Shown here: in pieces, positions 7,618-13,609 of the stretch | How positions within the stretch are numbered: the first letter of the stretch is position 1 | Layout: each line of letters opens with the position of its first letter | From: an uncultured Porphyromonadaceae bacterium | GTDB taxonomy: Bacteria > Bacteroidota > Bacteroidia > Bacteroidales > Muribaculaceae | Direction of reading: 5' to 3' | DNA: 13,609 bases | Assembly (NCBI GenBank): GCA_900548975.1 | Contig: URMS01000042.1 | Location: forward strand, 1 to 13,609 | Position numbers and translations under genes: made by a program | The notes under the pieces: generated by a model | Told to the model about the DNA's origin: nothing | The model's input: the letters and a program-made list of their open reading frames with translations, nothing else | The model's database searches: none

Positions 7618-8621
7618 ATGCTTTCGGAAACATATACAGGCTCACATCGTTCGGCGAAAGCCACGGCCCGGCCATCGGAGGTGTTATCGACGGCGTTCCG
7701 GCCGGCATGCATGTGGACTTCGACGCCGTGCAGGCGCAGCTCGACCGCCGTCGGCCCGGGCAGTCGGTCCTTACAACGGCGCGCAACGAGGCAGACCGTG
7801 TTGAATTCCTCTCCGGCTTTCTCGACGGTGTCACACTGGGCACGCCGGTCGGTTTCATTATCAGGAATACGGACCAGCGGCCTTCCGACTATAGCCGCAT
7901 GGCCGAAATCTACAGGCCGAATCATGCCGACTACACCTACGATGCCAAATACGGTATCCGCGAGGTGCGCGGGGGCGGTCGCGCGTCGGCACGTGCGACC
8001 GCATCGTTTGTCGTGGCCGGAGCCATAGCCCGTCAGGCGCTCGAGACGCTGGGCATATCCATTTACTCCGAGGTCGTTTCTGTCGGCGGCGTGCATGGCT
8101 CTCTCACCGAAATGGAAGCCGCTATAGCCGCTGCCAAAGCCGCAGGCGACAGCCTGGGCGGCGTTGTGTCGTGTACTGTCTCGGGAACTCCGGCCGGTCT
8201 TGGCGAGCCCTTGGGCGGTAAGCTGCAGGCCATGCTTGCACACGCTATGATGAGCATCAATGCGGTGAAAGGATTCGAGTACGGCGACGGTTTTGCCGCT
8301 GCATCGATGCGCGGCAGCGCTGCGGCCGACGAATTCTGTATCGGCGACGACGGCGGCGTACACACGCATACGAACCACTCGGGCGGAATCCAGGGCGGTA
8401 TATCGAATGGCGAGGATATAGTTTTCCGTGTCGCCTTCAAGCCGGTGCCTACCATATCGTCGACACTGCGTACGGTCGATACTCATGGACGCGAGGTCGA
8501 TTTCGCGGCCACAGGACGCCATGATCCGTGTGTGGTGTTCCGCGCGCTGCCTATAGTCGAGGCTATGGCCGCCATGGTTATTTTCGACGCCATGCTGCTC
8601 AACCGCAGCGCCCGCTTCTGA
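7614..8621 (+). CDS. aroC: Chorismate synthase
   Basis: A 335-residue enzyme for the last shikimate-pathway step, converting 5-enolpyruvylshikimate 3-phosphate to chorismate with reduced FMN as cofactor. The three family signatures are present: FGESHG at 13-18, GGGRASARAT at 120-129, and the C-terminal RHDPCVVFRA segment. The length is slightly below the usual 350-370, with no internal break or lost signature, so it should be active. The start overlaps ybaK by 4 bases and the stop shares one base with the next start. Confidence 0.97.
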   Translation: MNAFGNIYRLTSFGESHGPAIGGVIDGVPAGMHVDFDAVQAQLDRRRPGQSVLTTARNEADRVEFLSGFLDGVTLGTPVGFIIRNTDQRPSDYSRMAEIYRPNHADYTYDAKYGIREVRGGGRASARATASFVVAGAIARQALETLGISIYSEVVSVGGVHGSLTEMEAAIAAAKAAGDSLGGVVSCTVSGTPAGLGEPLGGKLQAMLAHAMMSINAVKGFEYGDGFAAASMRGSAAADEFCIGDDGGVHTHTNHSGGIQGGISNGEDIVFRVAFKPVPTISSTLRTVDTHGREVDFAATGRHDPCVVFRALPIVEAMAAMVIFDAMLLNRSARF

Positions 8622-9517
8622 TGAATCCTTATTACCGGGAGTATTCCGATTTTCTTGCCGGCTATTTCGAAGGCAAAATTCAGAAGCTGCCTGTCGATGC
8701 GGGCTTCACATGTCCCAACCGCGACGGATCGCTTGGCCGCGGAGGGTGCATATACTGCAACAATGCAGCCTTCAGCCCCGACGGCGACAAGCGCGCCGAG
8801 CCGGTAGCCGTGCAGATAGCGCGCGGAAAGGCCTTTTTCGGGCGTAAATATCCGCAGATGAAGTATCTTGCCTATTTTCAGAGCTATACGAGCACGTATG
8901 CTCCGGCCGATACACTTCTTGCGCTTTATCGCGAGGCCCTTACCCAGCCCGATGTGGCGGGTGTGGTCATTGGAACGAGGCCCGACTGTATGCCCGATTC
9001 TCTTTTGGACGGAATTGCGGCACTCGGGGCGAAGGTATTTATGGAATTTGGTGCCGAAAGCAGTCACGACGCCACATTGCGCACCATAAACCGCTGTCAC
9101 ACATGGGCTCAGACCGTCGATGCCGTCGAACGGACCGCATCAAGGGGCATACCTGTGGGGCTGCATCTCATTCTCGGACTTCCGGGCGAGGACGAGGCCA
9201 TGATGGCCGAGACCGTGCGCCGGGTGAGCGAACTGCCAGTCAGTACGGTTAAATTTCATCAGTTGCAGATTCTTAAAGGTACGCGACTGGCGTCGATTGC
9301 CAATACGCTCAGCATCCTGTCGTTTACTGCGGAGGAATACGCGGCGCTGTGTGCCCGTCTGGTAGGCTGTCTCCGGCCCGACATTGCCATCGACCGTTTC
9401 GTGTCGCAGGCGCCGCCGGAGCTGCTTCTGTCTCCGCGGTGGGGGCTCAAGCCGCAGCAGTTCCAGGCTCTTCTTCTGAAGGCGCTGCATGACGAAAAAA
9501 TGCAGCGGAGAAATTAG
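8621..9517 (+). CDS. Radical SAM protein, TIGR01212/YhcC family
   Basis: A 298-residue radical SAM enzyme. The cluster-binding cysteines are Cys31, Cys43 and Cys46 (C-x11-C-x2-C, within FTCPNRDG...GCIYC), the spacing found in the YhcC/YtqA family (TIGR01212) instead of the classical C-x3-C-x2-C. Other family landmarks are the LAYFQSYTSTYAP stretch, GTRPDC, and GLHLILGLPGEDE. The exact reaction of the family is unclear to me. The frame extends upstream inside aroC to 8528, but the ATG at 8621 starts just before the conserved YYREYSDFL region and overlaps the aroC stop (TGATG), so it is preferred. The last codons also encode one arm of a terminator serving the opposite strand. Confidence 0.92.
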   Translation: MNPYYREYSDFLAGYFEGKIQKLPVDAGFTCPNRDGSLGRGGCIYCNNAAFSPDGDKRAEPVAVQIARGKAFFGRKYPQMKYLAYFQSYTSTYAPADTLLALYREALTQPDVAGVVIGTRPDCMPDSLLDGIAALGAKVFMEFGAESSHDATLRTINRCHTWAQTVDAVERTASRGIPVGLHLILGLPGEDEAMMAETVRRVSELPVSTVKFHQLQILKGTRLASIANTLSILSFTAEEYAALCARLVGCLRPDIAIDRFVSQAPPELLLSPRWGLKPQQFQALLLKALHDEKMQRRN

Positions 9518-9530
9518 CATCCCCGCTGCA
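9495..9530 (-). terminator. Intrinsic terminator of the ftsX-queA operon
   Basis: TGCAGCGG at 9501-9508 and CCGCTGCA at 9523-9530 form a perfect 8-bp stem with a 14-base loop. Read on the minus strand the stem is followed by six T (A-run at 9495-9500), a standard intrinsic terminator 41 bases past the queA stop. There is no T-run on the plus side. It overlaps the final codons of the convergent radical SAM gene. Confidence 0.75.
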
Positions 9531-9535
9531 AATAT

Positions 9536-9572
9536 AGCTTATCAGCCTGTCAGCTTATCAGCCCGTCAGCCT
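9536..9572. repeat. Octamer tandem repeat AGCYTRTC-type (about 4.6 units)
   Basis: Units are AGCTTATC, AGCCTGTC, AGCTTATC, AGCCCGTC and a partial AGCCT. Pairs of units form a 16-base period with one mismatch. The array fills the gap between the convergent radical SAM and queA genes and touches the queA stop codon at 9571-9573. Confidence 0.75.
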
Positions 9573-10620
9573 AAATAATAAGCATTGCGTCGCCGTAGCA
9601 GCCGAAGCGGTAGCCTTCGTCGACGGCTTCTTTGTAGGCTTTCATTACGAGTTCGTAGCCACCGAATGCAGCCACCATCATCAGCATGGTGGAGTAGGGC
9701 ATGTGGAAGTTGGTGACGAGAGCGTCGGCCACCGAGAAATCGTAGGGCGGGAATATGAATTTGTTAGTCCAGCCTTCGTAGGTCTTCATGTGTCCGCCCA
9801 TGCTGTCGGCTGTGGCGATGGCGCGGAGCACCGAGGTGCCGATGGCGCATACGCGGTGGTCTTTGTCTTTTGCGGCATTGACGGTGTCGACGAGTTCCTG
9901 GGTGGCATACATTTCTTCCGAGTCCATGCGGTGCTTGGTGAGGTCCTCCACGTCGATTTCGCGGAATGCTCCCAGTCCGCTGTGTATGGTAATGAAAGCT
10001 TTCTTGATGCCTTTTATCTGCAGACGTGTGAGGAGACTGCGCGAGAAGTGCAGGCCGGCGGCGGGCGCTACCACGGCGCCTTCTTTCTCGGCGAAGATGC
10101 ACTGATAGTCGACAGCGTCGGCTTCCTCGGGCTCGCGCTTGATATATGGAGGCAGAGGAGTCGAGCCAAGTGCGAAGAGCGCTTTCTTGAACTCGTCGTG
10201 GGGGCCGTCGTAGAGGAAGCGCAGAGTGCGACCGCGCGAAGTGGTATTGTCGATAACTTCGGCAACCATCGATTCGTCGTCGCCGAAATAGAGTTTGTTT
10301 CCGATACGTATCTTGCGGGCCGGTTCTACCAGCACGTCCCACAGCTTGTTCTCGGCGTTGAGCTCGCGGAGCAGGAATACTTCTATCCTTGCGCCGGTCT
10401 TCTCCTTGTTGCCGTAGAGCAGGGCGGGGAAGACCTGGGTGTTGTTGAACACCATCACGTCGCCGTCGTCGAAGTAGTCTATGATGTCTTTGAAAATATG
10501 GTGCGATATTTCGCCTGTCTTGCGGTTTACCACCATGAGGCGGCATTCGTCGCGCTCGGCAACGGGATGTTCGGCTATCAGCTTGTCGGGAAGATGAAAT
10601 TTAAACTGCGAAAGTTTCAT
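9571..10620 (-). CDS. queA: S-adenosylmethionine:tRNA ribosyltransferase-isomerase QueA
   Basis: A 349-residue cytosolic enzyme that moves the ribosyl part of SAM onto preQ1 in tRNA to form epoxyqueuosine at wobble position 34. Family landmarks in order are KLSQFKFHLPDKLIAEHP at the N-terminus, VMVFNNTQVFPALLYG, LPPYIKR, DYQCIFA, AAPAAGLHF-type loop (APAAGLHFS), HSGLGAFREI, and TNFHMPYSTMLMMVAAF near the end. The length is normal and nothing is missing. It is the last gene of the minus-strand operon, 26 bases downstream of truB, with a terminator shortly after it. Confidence 0.97.
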   Translation of the reverse strand: MKLSQFKFHLPDKLIAEHPVAERDECRLMVVNRKTGEISHHIFKDIIDYFDDGDVMVFNNTQVFPALLYGNKEKTGARIEVFLLRELNAENKLWDVLVEPARKIRIGNKLYFGDDESMVAEVIDNTTSRGRTLRFLYDGPHDEFKKALFALGSTPLPPYIKREPEEADAVDYQCIFAEKEGAVVAPAAGLHFSRSLLTRLQIKGIKKAFITIHSGLGAFREIDVEDLTKHRMDSEEMYATQELVDTVNAAKDKDHRVCAIGTSVLRAIATADSMGGHMKTYEGWTNKFIFPPYDFSVADALVTNFHMPYSTMLMMVAAFGGYELVMKAYKEAVDEGYRFGCYGDAMLII

Positions 10621-10646
10621 TTTCGTGCTTTATATATGTCGGAATG

Positions 10647-11375
10647 TTATGCTAATTGTTCGGGTTGAGGCACCAGTTCGGCCTCGCGGATGAGGTTGGC
10701 GGCATCGGCCACGCTGAGACAGTCGCCGATGCGGATATCGCCCACACGTGTGCGCCGCAGCGCTGTAAGATGTGCGCCGCTGCCGAGGGCTTGGCCGATG
10801 TCGCGGGCCAACGCACGGATGTATGTGCCCTTGCTGCATACGGTGCATATGGTGATGCTCTGCGGGCTGTAATCCAGCAACTCGATTTCGTCGATGACGA
10901 GAGTTTTGGGTTTGAGTTCGACCTGACGTCCTTTGCGGGCGAGGTCGTAGGCCCGGTGTCCGTCGACTTTGCACGCGCTGTAGGCCGGCGGAATCTGCTC
11001 GATGGCTCCGGTGAATCGGCCGAGCACTTCGCGCACAAGCTCTTCGGTGATATGGTCGGTGGGATAGGTAGCGTCGATTTCGGTTTCGAGGTCGAACGAC
11101 GGCGTAGTGGCGCCCAGGGCGAGTGTGGCCACATATTCCTTGACTCCGGCCTGCAGCTCGTCGATGCGCTTGGTGGCGCGCCCGGTGCATATTATCATCA
11201 CGCCGGTGGCGAGGGGGTCGAGGGTGCCTGCATGGCCTACCTTAATTTTCTTCAGGCCAAGGCGACGCGACAGGGCGCCGCGCAGACGCTTCACGGCATC
11301 GAACGATGTCCAGCCGAGCGGCTTGTCGATGCAAAGCACCTCGCCGCCTATGAAATCCATCGGCTTAGAAAACAT
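10647..11375 (-). CDS. truB: tRNA pseudouridine(55) synthase TruB
   Basis: A 242-residue enzyme that isomerises U55 in the T-loop of tRNAs. The catalytic motif GHAGTLDPLATGV carries Asp53. The N-terminal KPLGWTSFD, the IPPAYSACKVDGHRAYDLAR stretch and the C-terminal SKGTYIRALARDIG are all family hallmarks. Three starts are possible: GTG at 11381, ATG at 11375 (preceded by a GAAGGG Shine-Dalgarno-like stretch), and ATG at 11360, which matches where I recall the family usually begins and would not overlap uppP. I list 11375; with it the gene overlaps the uppP end by 11 bases. It lacks a long C-terminal PUA extension, as is common in Bacteroidetes. Confidence 0.95.
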   Translation of the reverse strand: MFSKPMDFIGGEVLCIDKPLGWTSFDAVKRLRGALSRRLGLKKIKVGHAGTLDPLATGVMIICTGRATKRIDELQAGVKEYVATLALGATTPSFDLETEIDATYPTDHITEELVREVLGRFTGAIEQIPPAYSACKVDGHRAYDLARKGRQVELKPKTLVIDEIELLDYSPQSITICTVCSKGTYIRALARDIGQALGSGAHLTALRRTRVGDIRIGDCLSVADAANLIREAELVPQPEQLA

Positions 11376-12228
11376 TGACACCCTTCAGTATGCAGATTAT
11401 ACCCACGATGAGGCAGTATACGGCGAACCATACAAGCTTGCCTTTCTTCACGAGGTTGAGCATCCATTTGCAGGCCAGACATCCTACTATGAACGAGGCC
11501 AGGAAGCCGGTGAGCATGGCTCCGATGCCGACTTCGGGAGTGGATACGCCGGCGGCCGCATCGATGGCCTCAACGCCGAACATGTCCTTGATGTCGAGAA
11601 GCGCCTCGCCCAGGATGGGGATAATCACCATCAGGAACGAGAACTGGGCCACCTGCTCGCGCTTGTCGCCGATGAGGATGCCGGTAGCGATAGTAGTGCC
11701 CGAACGCGAAAGACCCGGAAGCACTGCCACTGCCTGTGCGCAGCCAATGACGAAAGCGTCGACAAATGTGATGTCGCGGGGCTGTGAGCCGGGTGCGAGA
11801 ATGCCGCGTGTCTGAGGCAGAGTGCGGGTGAAGTATGAGAACGAGAGCAGCAGGGCCGTAACGCACAGGCAAACGCCTACGAGGGTGAGTTCCTGGCCGA
11901 AGAATGTCTCGATGGTGTCTTTAAAGCAAACGCCGACTATGGCGATGGGAATGCAGGATACGAGGATTTTGCATACGTAGAAAAATTCGGCGTCGCGGCG
12001 GAACGTGAAGAACGAACGGCAGAGCGGCCAGAATTCGCGCCACAGTATGACAATGGTGCTGAGCACGGTGGCCACATGGAGCATTACGTCGAACTGAAGG
12101 CTTTCGGCACCGTCGAGTTTGAGGCCGAGTACCTCGCGGAAGATTTCAAGATGTCCCGAAGAACTGATAGGGAGATACTCGGCGAGTCCCTGTACGATGC
12201 CGAGTATGAGAGCGTCTAAAATATCCAA
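11365..12228 (-). CDS. uppP: Undecaprenyl-diphosphatase UppP (BacA)
   Basis: A 287-residue multi-pass membrane enzyme that dephosphorylates undecaprenyl pyrophosphate so the lipid carrier can be reused in peptidoglycan and surface-glycan synthesis; overproduction of the family gives bacitracin resistance. Both active-site regions are intact: the (E/Q)xxxE motif as Gln13-Gly-Leu-Ala-Glu17, followed by YLPISSSGH (His26), and PGLSRSGTT at 171-179 with Arg175. The rest is hydrophobic helices, as expected. It lies 38 bases after the DUF3098 gene and overlaps truB if the 11375 start is used. Confidence 0.97.
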   Translation of the reverse strand: MDILDALILGIVQGLAEYLPISSSGHLEIFREVLGLKLDGAESLQFDVMLHVATVLSTIVILWREFWPLCRSFFTFRRDAEFFYVCKILVSCIPIAIVGVCFKDTIETFFGQELTLVGVCLCVTALLLSFSYFTRTLPQTRGILAPGSQPRDITFVDAFVIGCAQAVAVLPGLSRSGTTIATGILIGDKREQVAQFSFLMVIIPILGEALLDIKDMFGVEAIDAAAGVSTPEVGIGAMLTGFLASFIVGCLACKWMLNLVKKGKLVWFAVYCLIVGIICILKGVNVF

Positions 12229-12266
12229 TTCGCTATATTTTTAAAGTGCGTGTAACGTGAGGGGAA

Positions 12267-12554
12267 TCAGCGCTTGCTTTTGGGCGATATGCGCTTGGGG
12301 TCGATGATTATCGCTGCGGCCATGGCCACAAAACCTATGAAGGCAATGCACGGACCGACCACAATGCGGCGGGTGCTGAAGATGTCTGGGTTGAAACTGT
12401 CGACGGTCGAACTACCGCCGAGCATGAGGACGAAACCGAGTACGATGAGTACTCCGGCAGCTGCCATAGCCATGAAGTTGGCTTTCTGCAACGGCATGTG
12501 CTCGCGTCCGACGATGTCTTTGGACGAGGTTTCGGAGGTTGTGTTATAGTTCAT
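12267..12554 (-). CDS. DUF3098 small membrane protein
   Basis: A 95-residue protein with a polar N-terminus, two hydrophobic segments (about residues 28-47 and 66-88) joined by a loop containing FNPDIFSTRRIVVGP, and a basic tail (KRISPKSKR). The central NPDIFS...RR..V.P pattern and the place directly after ftsX match the Bacteroidetes family DUF3098, whose function is unknown. It starts one base after the ftsX stop, so the two are probably translationally coupled; involvement in cell-envelope work with FtsX or UppP is inferred only from this neighbourhood. Confidence 0.88.
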   Translation of the reverse strand: MNYNTTSETSSKDIVGREHMPLQKANFMAMAAAGVLIVLGFVLMLGGSSTVDSFNPDIFSTRRIVVGPCIAFIGFVAMAAAIIIDPKRISPKSKR

Positions 12555-12555
12555 C

Positions 12556-13434
12556 TTATTTTAGGAAAAGGTCTTCGTACGAAGAATTGAGATGTCGGTT
12601 AATTGCAAAAGCGGCCGTGAGGGCGCAGAGGGCGGTGCCGGTGACGAGCAGCCCCGCGAAGAGCAGCGCCATTACCACCCACGGAAGCGATGTGCTGACT
12701 ATAGGGTCGAAAGTAGCGGCGTATATCCTCACAAAGGCGAGTATACCCGAGGCTATGACGCCTGCGATGAGGCCGTTGACAGCCGCCGCACGCACAAACG
12801 GCGCCCGGATGAAACCGCGTGTGGCGCCTACGAGCTTCATGGTGTGTATGGTGTTGCGCCGGCTGTAGATCGACAGGCTTACCGTGTTGTTGATAAGCGC
12901 TATGGCTACCAGAAGCAGTACCGCCGCTCCGATGAGCGAGAATGTGCCTATGCGTTGCAGGGCGCGGTCCACACCTTCGATCACGGCATTTTCGCTTACT
13001 ATCTCCTCGACGCCGTCCATGGTCTCGAAAAATGCCGTTATGGCGCTGACGCTGTCGGGAGAGGTGGCGCCGGCGTCGAGCCGCACGTTGAATTCGGGAA
13101 AGAATGGGTTTTCGTCGATATCGGCCGACAGGTTTTCGCCCAGATAGCGGCTTTCCTCGGCAAGGATGGAGTCGGCGCTGATGAAATCGGCCGTTGTAAT
13201 GGCCGGATGGTGTGCGAGGGCCGAGCCGATGAGGCTTATATTCTCGGGCGAGCATTCGCGCTCGAGTTTTACCACAAAACCGACATTTCGGCGCACTTCG
13301 CCGGCAATGCCTTTGCCGACGAGCCCGGCCATGGCACCTATGCCGAGCAAAAGCAATACCAGGCACACACTTATCATAGAGGTAAAGCGTGAGCCGAGGG
13401 TGGATATTCGTCGGGTTGTTTTATTGTGCGCCAT
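12556..13434 (-). CDS. ftsX: Cell-division ABC transporter permease FtsX
   Basis: A 292-residue inner-membrane protein that, with the ATPase FtsE, controls peptidoglycan hydrolases at the septum. The layout is typical: a short cytosolic N-terminus, one membrane segment (about 20-40), a periplasmic domain of about 120 residues that includes EFNVRLDAG, then three membrane segments (about 168-186, 215-238, 250-275). The conserved TMKLVGATRGFIRAPF coupling region lies between segments 2 and 3. ftsE is not in the window; separation of the two genes is, as I recall, usual in Bacteroidetes. It is the first gene of the minus-strand operon, with its own promoter upstream. Confidence 0.95.
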   Translation of the reverse strand: MAHNKTTRRISTLGSRFTSMISVCLVLLLLGIGAMAGLVGKGIAGEVRRNVGFVVKLERECSPENISLIGSALAHHPAITTADFISADSILAEESRYLGENLSADIDENPFFPEFNVRLDAGATSPDSVSAITAFFETMDGVEEIVSENAVIEGVDRALQRIGTFSLIGAAVLLLVAIALINNTVSLSIYSRRNTIHTMKLVGATRGFIRAPFVRAAAVNGLIAGVIASGILAFVRIYAATFDPIVSTSLPWVVMALLFAGLLVTGTALCALTAAFAINRHLNSSYEDLFLK

Positions 13435-13474
13435 TGAAAACGTGCGGTTAGAGCATAATAAGCCTAAAATCGCG

Positions 13475-13505
13475 CAAAATTACTAAATTCCGCCGTCACT
13501 CCCAA
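13475..13505 (-). promoter_or_regulatory. Promoter of the ftsX-queA operon
   Basis: On the minus strand a TTG (-33 element, 13505-13503) is followed after 20 bases by TAATTTTG (-7 element, 13482-13475), which matches TAnnTTTG exactly. The spacing fits the Bacteroidetes primary sigma factor. Transcription should begin near 13470, leaving a leader of about 35 bases before the ftsX ATG at 13434. Confidence 0.65.
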
Positions 13506-13555
13506 TCTTTTCCCTGATTATTTTCTTGGCAAACGCACAAAAAACGGCGCAAAAA

Positions 13556-13596
13556 AGAGGCTGTCTAACAACCAAAGTTAGGCAGTCTCTATTTTT
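13556..13596. terminator. Bidirectional hairpin terminator
   Basis: AGAGGCTGTCTAAC (13556-13569) pairs with GTTAGGCAGTCTCT (13577-13590) over 14 bp, including two G-U wobbles, around a 7-base loop. On the plus strand it is followed by ATTTTTAT. On the minus strand it is followed by six T (A-run 13551-13556). The minus-strand reading is stronger, so a minus-strand gene probably lies beyond the right edge and ends here, insulated from the ftsX promoter. A repeated hairpin or mobile-element end is a possible alternative. Confidence 0.7.
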
Positions 13597-13609
13597 ATAC
13601 ACAAAATCT

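Noticed and set aside
7434..8522. Minus-strand open frame of 362 codons opposite ybaK and aroC
   Set aside because: Antisense shadow of two well-supported enzymes; its composition (many Arg, His, Cys) is typical of a complementary frame.
9703..10668. Long plus-strand open frame (321 codons) opposite queA
   Set aside because: It lies entirely antisense to a clear queA and has no recognisable motifs; it arises from the codon bias of GC-rich coding sequence.
10656..11378. Plus-strand open frame of 240 codons opposite truB
   Set aside because: It matches the truB span almost exactly on the other strand and shows no independent family features.

Overview
The window looks like a chromosomal housekeeping segment from a Bacteroidales bacterium, probably close to Muribaculaceae. 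Three things point there: Bacteroidetes-style -7 elements (TAnnTTTG), gene orders typical of that phylum (ftsK next to a lolA-like gene and trxB; ftsX, DUF3098, uppP, truB, queA), and GC-rich coding sequence that still uses the Ile codon ATA often. The family placement is an inference from style, not a search result. The window is almost fully coding; no gene-free stretch exceeds 300 bases.

Left edge (1-1450): the tail of an unidentified gene and two small, AT-richer genes for exported proteins of unknown function. The first has an SH3-like, Cys-ending C-terminus. This is the only accessory-looking part. The second ORF reads through a probable promoter for the next gene, so its 3' end may be altered.

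Plus-strand block (1447-9517): dedA-family membrane protein, rpe, a short gap filled with heptamer tandem repeats, then the tight run ftsK, lolA-like, trxB, ybaK, aroC and a YhcC-type radical SAM gene. From trxB to the radical SAM gene the genes lie within 2 nt of each other or overlap, which suggests one transcript. The block combines chromosome segregation, lipoprotein transport, thiol redox, tRNA proofreading and aromatic biosynthesis.

Convergent junction (9495-9572): an intrinsic terminator for the minus-strand operon lies inside the 3' end of the radical SAM gene, and an octamer tandem-repeat array fills the gap.

Minus-strand block (13434-9571): ftsX, DUF3098, uppP, truB and queA, read right to left from a well-formed promoter at 13475-13505. 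It mixes cell-wall functions (FtsX, UppP) with tRNA modification (TruB, QueA). A two-sided hairpin terminator at 13556-13596 closes the right edge.

I found no mobile element with a transposase, CRISPR array, RNA gene or defence system. Most of the window is ordinary core genome. The points worth a second look are the exported orphan pair, the odd end of the second orphan gene, the short tandem-repeat arrays in the gaps, the conserved small membrane protein between ftsX and uppP, and the terminator placed inside a convergent gene.
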